Positions 1 through 6,108 of a DNA stretch of 6,108 nt are shown here, in pieces (positions within the stretch are counted from its first letter, which is position 1; each line of letters opens with the position of its first letter). Origin of the DNA: Bacteroidales bacterium (GTDB lineage: Bacteria; Bacteroidota; Bacteroidia; Bacteroidales; UBA12481); NCBI GenBank assembly GCA_021160155.1, contig JAGHDB010000344.1, forward strand, positions 1-6,108. Reading direction: 5' to 3'. The notes below the pieces were generated by a model that did not search any database, was not told the DNA's origin, and saw only the letters and a program-made list of their open reading frames with translations. The position numbers were made by a program, and so were the translations under genes.

Positions 1-763
1 AGACGGGTTCCGGTGTGATGTGGCGCACCAGGTTCCGGTGGATTTCTGGAATGAAGTAAGACCGGCTCTTCAGGAGGTTAAACCGGATGTATTATTGGTG
101 GCTGAGGCAGAGCAGCGCAATTTGCATGAACATGCTTTTGACATCACCTACGCCTGGGAATTTCACCACCTGATGAATGAAATTGCGCAGGGACATCAAT
201 CCGTTAAAGCTATTGATGACTACTTTACCCGTTCAGACACCCTGTACAACCCGAATGACATGCGGATGTATTTTACTTCAAACCATGATGAAAATTCATG
301 GAATGGTACGGTGTTCGAAAGATTGGGTAAAGCCGCCGAAACCATGGCAGTGCTGAGTTTCACAATCCCTGGTATTCCATTGATTTACAATGGCCAGGAA
401 GCCGGCCTCAACCACCGGTTGAAATTCTTTGAAAAAGATCAGATTGTTTGGCGAACGCATCCTTTCGAAAAATTATACCAGCGTTTAAACCAATTAAAAG
501 AAGAAGAGTCTGCACTCTGGAATCCCGGATTCGGGGGAACGTACACCCGGCTAGCCACAGAAAACGACTCATCCCTTCTGGCTTTTATCCGCTCGAAAGG
601 CAACAATCGGGTAGTTTGTCTGTTTAATTTAACGAATCAATCACAAAATGGTTCACTTACGGAAATCAAGGGAAATTTTCACGACTATTTCAGTGGAGAA
701 CACTGGAAATCAAACGTATTCACTCTGGAGCCATGGGGATACCGGGTTTTGGTAAAGAAGTAA
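1..763 (+). CDS. GH13 alpha-amylase family glycoside hydrolase, C-terminal part (5' end outside the window)
   Basis: Partial gene. The first complete codon is at base 2 and the frame is open to the left edge; 253 residues are visible up to the TAA at 761-763. The visible part opens with GH13 conserved region II, DGFRCDVAHQVP, whose Asp (codon 17-19) is the expected nucleophile. Region III follows as LLVAEAE, with the general acid Glu at codon 104-106, and region IV as TSNHDENSW, with the transition-state Asp at codon 287-289. A further barrel motif, IPGIPLIYNGQEAG, lies near residues 122-136. About residue 175 onward is a beta-rich tail consistent with GH13 domain C. All three catalytic residues are therefore present, so the enzyme is probably active on alpha-glucosidic bonds. 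Substrate, subfamily and cellular location cannot be set because the N-terminal half of the barrel and any signal peptide are missing. A GTG at 20-22 is not the start, because it lies inside region II. The gene sits 51 bases before another GH13 gene in the same direction, suggesting one operon. Confidence 0.9.
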   Translation, partial: DGFRCDVAHQVPVDFWNEVRPALQEVKPDVLLVAEAEQRNLHEHAFDITYAWEFHHLMNEIAQGHQSVKAIDDYFTRSDTLYNPNDMRMYFTSNHDENSWNGTVFERLGKAAETMAVLSFTIPGIPLIYNGQEAGLNHRLKFFEKDQIVWRTHPFEKLYQRLNQLKEEESALWNPGFGGTYTRLATENDSSLLAFIRSKGNNRVVCLFNLTNQSQNGSLTEIKGNFHDYFSGEHWKSNVFTLEPWGYRVLVKK

Positions 764-814
764 GAAAGAATAAACGGGAGGACAGCAGAAGGTTTTAGGT
801 TTTAAGTCATTGAC
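764..814 (+). other. Intergenic gap between the two GH13 genes
   Basis: This 51-base gap has no hairpin followed by a T-run that would suggest a terminator, which favours co-transcription of the two GH13 genes. A GGGAGG at 776-781 resembles a Shine-Dalgarno sequence but is 33 bases from the downstream ATG, too far to act on it. TAGGTTTT at 796-803 matches the Bacteroidota -7 consensus TAnnTTTG at all fixed positions but the last, and I see no TTG at the right distance upstream, so an internal promoter is only a weak possibility. Confidence 0.5.
791..804 (+). repeat. Tandem 7-base repeat (GGTTTTA x2) just upstream of the second GH13 start
   Basis: GGTTTTA occurs twice in direct succession, ending 10 bases before the ATG at 815. 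It lies in the leader where ribosome binding or an operator would act, but two copies of a short T-rich heptamer can arise by chance. No function is claimed. Confidence 0.45.
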
Positions 815-883
815 ATGAAGCGAATTAGGATTTTTCTCTACATTGTTGTTTGTACAATTTTTTCTGGTGATGCAGTATGGGGT
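815..883 (+). other. Signal peptide of the exported alpha-amylase
   Basis: Residues 1-23 have a basic N-region (KRIR), a hydrophobic core (IFLYIVVCTIF) and a polar end. The likely signal peptidase I site is after VWG, leaving Gln24 as the mature N-terminus; cleavage after GDA (residue 20) is an alternative. Gln right after the cleavage site is common in Bacteroidota exported proteins. Cys13 sits inside the hydrophobic core with Val before it, so it is not a lipobox, and a soluble periplasmic or secreted protein is more likely than a lipoprotein. Confidence 0.75.
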
Positions 884-2380
884 CAGCGGTACCTGACGCT
901 TCAGGACCTGCCTCAGAAAATAGATACGAGGGTCTATTATTCGGTTTTTGTCAGATCATTCTATGACAGCAACGGGGATGGCATAGGGGATATTCAGGGC
1001 CTGATCTCCAAACTCGACTACCTTCAGGATCTGGGAATTGAGGGATTATGGCTTCTGCCGGTACAGCCTTCGCCTTCCTATCACAAATATGATATAACCG
1101 ACTATTACGGCATCGATCCTGAGTATGGTACGCTGAAAGATTACCGGCAACTGGTCAGTGAAGCACACAAACGTCACATGAAAATTCTGCTTGACCTGGT
1201 GGTGAATCACACTTCTAACCTGCACCCGTGGTTTCAGCAGGCGATTGCAAATCCGAAAAGTTCTTACCGTAATTATTATATCTGGACCGGTGACACGGCA
1301 GTGATCAACCGGGATCGCTATCATTGGTATGCAGTTAAGGATCAGGATGGTAATAAATTACCGGGCGAACGGTATTTCGGTTTTTTCTGGTCGGGGATGC
1401 CCGATTTGAATTTCGACAATAAAAAAGTCCGGAAAGAAATCATCAAGATTGCACGGTTCTGGTCAGAAAAGATTGGGGTGGATGGATTTCGCCTTGATGC
1501 TGCCCGGCATATTTACCCGGATGATGAAATTAACAAGACCCTGGCCTGGTGGGATGAGTTCAATGAGCAAATCCATACCAGATCAGCCTCACCCTGGCTC
1601 GTGGGTGAGATCACAGGTGGGACAGAAAACACCGTACCTTTTCTGGCAAACGGATTGGATGCTACTTTTAATTTCACTCTTGCCGGGTTGATTGACCGGA
1701 GTGTGAAAGAGGAGTCGGATCTGGGCATTGTAGATAGCTGCCTCTCCATCACCCGTTGTTATCTGCAAGCTAACCCAAATGCCGAAGATGCAATCTTTCT
1801 TACCAATCATGATATGAACCGCATCATGACCGAATTGAAGGGCAACCGGGAACAGGCGCGCATAGCGGCATCCCTGCTGCTAACCCTGCCCGGCAATCCG
1901 TTTATCTATTACGGAGAAGAGATCGGTATGCTGGGTGAAAAACCGGATGAATATATCCGCGAACCTTTTTTATGGAATATTGAAGGAGAAGATCAGGGAC
2001 AAACATCATGGGAAATCCCATACCGGTCAAGTTCAAGAACCGTCAAGCCTTTGGCATTTCAAAAAAAGGACCCCCGGTCGCTTTACAATCACTACCGGCA
2101 CTTAATACATACCCGCAACAACTCCCGTGCGTTGCGTCAGGGATGGCTGGTCCCGTTCGGGGGCCATCACCGCGAGATTGTTTCATTTCTCAGAGAACTC
2201 CCGGATGAGAGGGTACTGGTACTGATCAACCTGACCGGTGCGATACAGAAACTGGATTGGCCCCAGGGTTTGGATCCTGTAAAAGTATTATACGGAACAC
2301 ATAAGGTTTTTAAGAAAGGAGAAAAAATTATTTATCTGCAACCTTACGCCACATTCATCCTGCAAACCAGGGTAAATTAA
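815..2380 (+). CDS. Exported GH13 alpha-amylase (Thermotoga AmyA-like, probably GH13_36-like)
   Basis: Complete 521-residue enzyme predicted to hydrolyse internal alpha-1,4-glucosidic bonds of starch or maltodextrins outside the cytoplasm. Residues 1-23 form a signal peptide. A calcium-loop-like DSNGDGIGD is at 51-59, region I DLVVNH at 127-132, region V MPDLNF at 195-200, region II DGFRLDAARH at 223-232 (nucleophile D228), region III WLVGEITGG at 261-269 (acid E265) and region IV LTNHDMNR at 329-336 (D333). NPFIYYGEEIGM (361-372) and REPFLWN (382-388) complete the barrel, and a beta-rich domain C runs from about 445 to the end. From memory, the stretch with SYHKYDITDYY, FFWSGMPDLNF and the NPFIYYGEE block closely follows T. 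maritima AmyA. No carbohydrate-binding module is seen. The start is set by an in-frame TAA at 803-805 and by the signal peptide; there is no clear Shine-Dalgarno. The stop overlaps the purL stop. A neopullulanase or oligo-glucosidase specificity cannot be excluded. Confidence 0.93.
   Translation: MKRIRIFLYIVVCTIFSGDAVWGQRYLTLQDLPQKIDTRVYYSVFVRSFYDSNGDGIGDIQGLISKLDYLQDLGIEGLWLLPVQPSPSYHKYDITDYYGIDPEYGTLKDYRQLVSEAHKRHMKILLDLVVNHTSNLHPWFQQAIANPKSSYRNYYIWTGDTAVINRDRYHWYAVKDQDGNKLPGERYFGFFWSGMPDLNFDNKKVRKEIIKIARFWSEKIGVDGFRLDAARHIYPDDEINKTLAWWDEFNEQIHTRSASPWLVGEITGGTENTVPFLANGLDATFNFTLAGLIDRSVKEESDLGIVDSCLSITRCYLQANPNAEDAIFLTNHDMNRIMTELKGNREQARIAASLLLTLPGNPFIYYGEEIGMLGEKPDEYIREPFLWNIEGEDQGQTSWEIPYRSSSRTVKPLAFQKKDPRSLYNHYRHLIHTRNNSRALRQGWLVPFGGHHREIVSFLRELPDERVLVLINLTGAIQKLDWPQGLDPVKVLYGTHKVFKKGEKIIYLQPYATFILQTRVN
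2377..2380. other. Four-base convergent overlap (TTAA) shared by two stop codons
   Basis: The palindrome TTAA carries the TAA of the exported amylase on the + strand (2378-2380) and the TAA of purL on the - strand (2379-2377). The two genes therefore meet with no spacer. No convincing terminator hairpin lies between or immediately around the two ends; a CCAG-TTC-CTGG inverted repeat at about 2404-2414 is too short and lacks a T-run. Confidence 0.95.
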
Positions 2381-5300
2381 CGCTGTGTGATCTTGTCATT
2401 GATCCAGTTCCTGGCGTTCACAAATGCTTCAAGCCAAGGAGCCACTTCATCCTGTTGACGATCAGATGGATAATGAGCCCATTGCCAGGGCAGGAAAGCT
2501 CGTTCAAGATGCGGCATCATAGCCAGATGGCGGCCATCGGAAGAACAGAGAGCAGCAATTCTTTCTGGTGAACCGTTTGGATTACCGGGATATTCATGAT
2601 ATGAGTATCTCGCGGCCACATGATAATGATCAAGAGGATACGGAAATTCGAATCGGCCTTCACCGTGTGCCACCCAGATTCCAAGCCTGGATTCAGCAAG
2701 TGAACCCAACATAACCGATTGATTCTTGGGAATATCAACTGTAAGAAAAGCTGATTCGAATTTACCCGACCGGTTCACTTTCATCTCGGGATGATCCGGC
2801 ATAGCCGGATCTATCAAATGCATCTCCATCATCAGCTGGCATCCGTTACAAACACCCAAGCTCAGGGTATCATCACGGCGGTAAAAATTTTCAAGTGCCA
2901 CCCGTGCTTTTTCATTATATCTGAAAGCACCTGCCCAGCCCCTTGCCGATCCCAGCACATCGCTATTTGAAAATCCGCCCACGAAAACGATCATATGAAC
3001 ATCATCCAGCGTTTCACGGCCGCTGATCAGGTCTGTCATGTGTATGTCTTTGACCTCCATACCGGCCAGATACATCGCGTAAGCCATTTCACGGTCACCG
3101 TTAACCCCTTTCTCGCGGATAATAGCAGCTTTGGCTCCTTTTTTAAAAGTACCCGACCATCGTGTTCCCCATGTCGCAGACCGGCCGGTGAATGATTCAG
3201 GGAACCTGAAAATCAGAGGCTGAGCGGCAAACCGGTTCATACGTTCTAACGCTAATTCAGGGAGCGTTTGTAAACGGTCAAAATGATATGATGTTCTGTA
3301 CCAATCCTCACGGTAACGGTCAATATCCAGTGTCCATCTGTTCTCCCCGCTCAAAATGCGCATCTCACGCTCGGGAACCGGTTGACCCAACAGATAGTGA
3401 GTGATACCCTTTTGTTTCAATCGGGTCATCACCCGGTCAACTTCCCTGACCTGTATCACCACGGAGGGTTGTTCTGAGAAAAGAATTCTCACAGGATCAT
3501 CAACCGGAAAAGTTGACAGATTGATTGCAGCACCTCCCTGCCTGTTTGCAAAACACATCTCCAATAAGGTAGTAATCAGTCCACCCGCAGACACATCATG
3601 GCCACTGATAATCAGTTGATCTTGAATTAATTCCTGGAGTACAGCGAAAGTCGTTGCAAATAATCCGGGAGCTGCCGTATCAGGTGTTTGCACGCCCACA
3701 GAAGAGAGAGTCTGGAAAAAGCTGCTGCCACCCAAAGAGAACTTACCATCCGAAAGATCCACATAGACCAGACCGGTAGTTTTATCCGGTTGCATCACCT
3801 GCGAAACTACTTTACGGATCCGGTCAACAGCACCCATGGCTGAAACGATCACGGTACCCGGACTGTAAACTACTTCCCCTCCGGGATATTTCTGTGTCAT
3901 TGACATAGAGTCTTTCCCGGTTGGCACATTGATTCCCAAAGCGCAGGAGAAATCGCTCAGACTTTGAACTGCCCGGTACAGGCGGGCATTTTCACCGGGA
4001 TTTTTAGCCGGCCACATCCAGTTAGCCGAAAGGGATACCGAGCGCAGACCATTGGAAAGAGGAGCCCAAACCAGGTTGGTCAGTGCTTCGGCCACAGCCA
4101 AACGGCTGCCTGCCGCTTCATCGGCCAATGCAGCAACCGGAGCATGACCGATTGCCGTGGCAATTCCTCCCGATCCTGTATAATCAAGTGCCACTACGGC
4201 CAGATCGTTGAGTGGGAGCTGAATCTCTCCGGCGCACTGTTGCACCACTCCTTTCCCCGTAACGGAACGGTCAACCTTATTAGTCAGCCAGTCTTTACAG
4301 GCAACAGACTCGAGTTGAAGCACTTGTGACAAGTAGAATTCAAACCGGCTGATCCGGTAATCCGGATCCGGGAATTGTAAAGTAACCGTCTCATCAGTCA
4401 ATACGGTTTTGGGAGGCTTACCAAAGAGATATTCCAGTTCAAGATCAATCGGGGATTGTTTCTCTTTATTGCTGGTAAAACGTAATTTCATATCCCCGGT
4501 AACAACTCCTACCCGATATACCGGAGCTCTTTCACGTTCGGCAATATCCTCTAATAAAGAGAGACCTTTCTGACGGATTACCAGTCCCATTCGCTCCTGC
4601 GATTCATTACCGATAATCTCTCTGGCAGAAAGCGTGGGGTCTCCAACCGGAAGTTGGTCGGTGTCAATAGTACCTCCGGTAGCTTCAACCAGTTCGGAGA
4701 GACAGTTCAGATGCCCGCCGGCACCATGATCATGCAGAGAAACAATCGGATTATGAACTGATTCGGCAAGAGCCCGGAGGGCATTAAACACCCGTTTCTG
4801 CATTTCGGGATTGGAACGCTGAATCGCGTTTAATTCGATCGCGTTTTCATATTCACCTGTTGCTACTGAGGAGACGGCACCGCCACCCATTCCGATCCGG
4901 TAGTTATCCCCTCCCAGCACCACAATTATATCTCCCGGTTCCGGCACATCTTTCAAGCTATCCTCCTTACGTGCAAAGCCCACTCCGCCGGCCAGCATGA
5001 TCACCTTATCAAACCCCCATGCATGATCCGGTTCCTGATGTTCAAAGGTAAGCAGACTGCCACAAAGCAGAGGCTGCCCGAATTTATTGCCAAAGTCGCT
5101 TGCCCCGTTAGAGGCTTTGATTAAAATTTCTGAAGGAGAATGATAAAGCCAGGGACGCTCTTTATGATGTTCTTCCCATTGTTTTCCGTGCGTCAAACGG
5201 GGATAGGAGGTCATATACACAGCCGTCCCGATCAGTGGTATCCCTGCTTTTCCACCACCCATCCGGTCACGGATCTCTCCACCCGAACCGGTTGCCGCAC

Positions 5301-6075
5301 CATTAAAAGGCTCTACGGTTGTCGGAAAATTGTGTGTTTCGGCTTTCAGTGATAAAACCGTGTCAATCTCTCTGACAGAAAAATAACCGGCCCGCTCCGG
5401 GTGTTCAGGAGCGAATTGCTCCGCTTTCGGGCCTGCCACAAAAGCCACATTATCCGAATAGGCAGAGACGATCTCATTAGGATTAACTTTTGATGTCTTT
5501 TTGATCAGCGCAAAAAGTGAATCCGGCATCTCCTCGTCGTCAATAATAAAAGTGCCGTTGAAAATTTTGTGACGGCAATGTTCAGAATTCACCTGGGAGA
5601 AGCCAAATACTTCAGAATCGGTCAGTGGTCGTCCGATCTTTTTCGATATCTCCTTCAGGTAGTTAATTTCATCATCACTCAGTGCCAATCCTTCAAGTTC
5701 ATTATATTGTGCAATATCAGTTACCGGCAATACCGGATCCGGCTGAAGATCCACACTGAAAATATCCTGATCCAGTTGCTGATAACGAGCCTGCAGCATC
5801 GGGTCAAAGACCTCACGGGCAGTACGTACCCGGTAAAACTGCTCAATTCTGCGGATCCCTGCAATTCCCATATTTAACGTGATTTCCACGGCATTGGTTG
5901 ACCATGGAGTAATCATCTCTTTTCTCGGACCGACGAATGGGCCCTCAACCTGTGTGACCCGGAGAAACTCGGGGTAGCGGAAAAGCCAGAGTAATTTATC
6001 CAGATCAGCCCGGTTTAATTGGACAGAGCTATCCACACAAAAAAGGGAATCTTCATTCTCGAAAAACAGAATCAT
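2377..6075 (-). CDS. purL: Phosphoribosylformylglycinamidine synthase, large single-chain form (FGAM synthase)
   Basis: Cytoplasmic enzyme of de novo purine synthesis: FGAR + ATP + glutamine gives FGAM + ADP + phosphate + glutamate. From the ATG at 6075 it is 1232 residues, normal for the large PurL that fuses PurS-like, synthetase and glutaminase parts. The PurS-like N-terminus starts MILFFENEDS. The first synthetase half has SEHCRHKIF (164-172), AETHNFPT (245-252, catalytic-type His248), GAATGSGGEIRD (259-270) and HDHGAGGHLN (448-457). The second half has VTGKGVVQQCAGEIQLP (605-621), PTGKDSMSM (718-726) and SGHDVSAGG (824-832). The class I glutaminase domain begins near 980 and carries the nucleophile Cys1076 (LGVCNGCQLM) and the His1189/Glu1191 pair (MMPHLER). 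All key residues are intact. The frame stays open to the right edge and has a TTG at 6099, but the ATG at 6075 matches the usual family N-terminus and lies after a promoter-like element. No other purine gene is visible beside it. Confidence 0.96.
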   Translation of the reverse strand: MILFFENEDSLFCVDSSVQLNRADLDKLLWLFRYPEFLRVTQVEGPFVGPRKEMITPWSTNAVEITLNMGIAGIRRIEQFYRVRTAREVFDPMLQARYQQLDQDIFSVDLQPDPVLPVTDIAQYNELEGLALSDDEINYLKEISKKIGRPLTDSEVFGFSQVNSEHCRHKIFNGTFIIDDEEMPDSLFALIKKTSKVNPNEIVSAYSDNVAFVAGPKAEQFAPEHPERAGYFSVREIDTVLSLKAETHNFPTTVEPFNGAATGSGGEIRDRMGGGKAGIPLIGTAVYMTSYPRLTHGKQWEEHHKERPWLYHSPSEILIKASNGASDFGNKFGQPLLCGSLLTFEHQEPDHAWGFDKVIMLAGGVGFARKEDSLKDVPEPGDIIVVLGGDNYRIGMGGGAVSSVATGEYENAIELNAIQRSNPEMQKRVFNALRALAESVHNPIVSLHDHGAGGHLNCLSELVEATGGTIDTDQLPVGDPTLSAREIIGNESQERMGLVIRQKGLSLLEDIAERERAPVYRVGVVTGDMKLRFTSNKEKQSPIDLELEYLFGKPPKTVLTDETVTLQFPDPDYRISRFEFYLSQVLQLESVACKDWLTNKVDRSVTGKGVVQQCAGEIQLPLNDLAVVALDYTGSGGIATAIGHAPVAALADEAAGSRLAVAEALTNLVWAPLSNGLRSVSLSANWMWPAKNPGENARLYRAVQSLSDFSCALGINVPTGKDSMSMTQKYPGGEVVYSPGTVIVSAMGAVDRIRKVVSQVMQPDKTTGLVYVDLSDGKFSLGGSSFFQTLSSVGVQTPDTAAPGLFATTFAVLQELIQDQLIISGHDVSAGGLITTLLEMCFANRQGGAAINLSTFPVDDPVRILFSEQPSVVIQVREVDRVMTRLKQKGITHYLLGQPVPEREMRILSGENRWTLDIDRYREDWYRTSYHFDRLQTLPELALERMNRFAAQPLIFRFPESFTGRSATWGTRWSGTFKKGAKAAIIREKGVNGDREMAYAMYLAGMEVKDIHMTDLISGRETLDDVHMIVFVGGFSNSDVLGSARGWAGAFRYNEKARVALENFYRRDDTLSLGVCNGCQLMMEMHLIDPAMPDHPEMKVNRSGKFESAFLTVDIPKNQSVMLGSLAESRLGIWVAHGEGRFEFPYPLDHYHVAARYSYHEYPGNPNGSPERIAALCSSDGRHLAMMPHLERAFLPWQWAHYPSDRQQDEVAPWLEAFVNARNWINDKITQR

Positions 6076-6096
6076 GGGGATGGTATTAGTTGGCAG

Positions 6097-6104
6097 CAAA
6101 TTTA
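6097..6104 (-). promoter_or_regulatory. Candidate Bacteroidota -7 promoter element (TAnnTTTG) upstream of purL
   Basis: Read on the - strand, 6104 down to 6097 is TAAATTTG, an exact match to the TAnnTTTG -7 element of the main sigma factor of Bacteroidota. It ends 21 bases before the purL ATG, so transcription would begin about 10-17 bases before the start codon, giving a very short AT-rich leader without a Shine-Dalgarno. The partner -33 element (TTG-rich) would fall beyond the window edge and cannot be checked. The leader shows no room for a purine riboswitch unless transcription starts farther upstream. Confidence 0.4.
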
Positions 6105-6108
6105 ATAA

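Noticed and set aside
20..22. GTG as the start codon of the first GH13 protein
   Set aside because: The codons before it read DGFRCD in the same frame, the first half of GH13 conserved region II including the nucleophile. The gene clearly continues beyond the left edge.
776..781. GGGAGG as the ribosome binding site of the exported amylase
   Set aside because: It is 33 bases from the ATG at 815, and an in-frame TAA at 803-805 rules out an earlier start that it could serve.
836..856. Lipoprotein signal (Cys13) in the exported amylase
   Set aside because: The residues before Cys13 are Ile-Val-Val. The lipobox needs a small residue (Gly, Ala or Ser) right before the Cys, and this Cys sits inside the hydrophobic core.
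2404..2414. CCAG-TTC-CTGG inverted repeat as a terminator for the amylase gene
   Set aside because: The stem is four base pairs with a three-base loop and no T-run follows; it lies within purL coding sequence.
3964..4329. 121-codon open frame on the + strand inside purL
   Set aside because: It lies antisense to the conserved synthetase domain, and its translation is rich in Ser, Arg, Cys and His with no recognisable motif, as expected of a shadow frame. Other antisense and out-of-phase frames in purL and the amylase were rejected for the same reason.
4345..4371. Cluster of four CCGG units resembling a short repeat array
   Set aside because: It encodes the PDPDYRISRF stretch of PurL, the units are unevenly spaced, and it fits the general CCGG excess of the window. 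A similar cluster near 5723-5744 encodes LQPDPVLPVT.
6097..6099. TTG as the purL start, giving 1240 residues
   Set aside because: The extra eight residues precede the usual MILFF N-terminus, and the TTG lies inside a promoter-like TAnnTTTG. The ATG at 6075 fits better.

Overview
The window looks like a piece of a Bacteroidota-type chromosome (or a close relative in the FCB group). The clues are the single-chain PurL with the MILFF-type N-terminus I associate with that phylum, the lack of well-placed Shine-Dalgarno sequences before the starts that can be seen, a TAnnTTTG promoter-like element just upstream of purL, and a signal peptide followed by Gln. This placement is inferred from sequence features only; no database was consulted.

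Layout: bases 1-763 hold the C-terminal part of a GH13 (alpha-amylase superfamily) enzyme on the + strand, cut by the left window edge just before its catalytic nucleophile. After a 51-base gap, bases 815-2380 encode a second, complete and apparently exported GH13 alpha-amylase that resembles the Thermotoga maritima AmyA type. The two lie in the same direction and probably form part of one alpha-glucan (starch/maltodextrin) degradation unit. Bases 2377-6075 on the - strand encode a complete large-type phosphoribosylformylglycinamidine synthase (purL), a de novo purine synthesis enzyme that fuses the synthetase and glutaminase. The exported amylase and purL converge and overlap by the four bases TTAA, which supply both stop codons.

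Functionally there are two unrelated modules: alpha-glucan hydrolysis, with at least one enzyme outside the cytoplasm, and cytoplasmic purine biosynthesis. The genes meet tail to tail, so no joint role is implied. Nearly all of the window is coding. The only non-coding stretches are the 51-base gap (764-814) and the 33 bases upstream of purL (6076-6108). I see no RNA genes, CRISPR arrays, insertion sequences or phage genes.

I found no new biological system here. The points worth a second look are modest: the fully overlapping convergent gene ends, the promoter-like element that helps fix the purL start, a lone pair of cysteines in the exported amylase, and a roughly three-fold excess of the tetranucleotide CCGG across all three genes.
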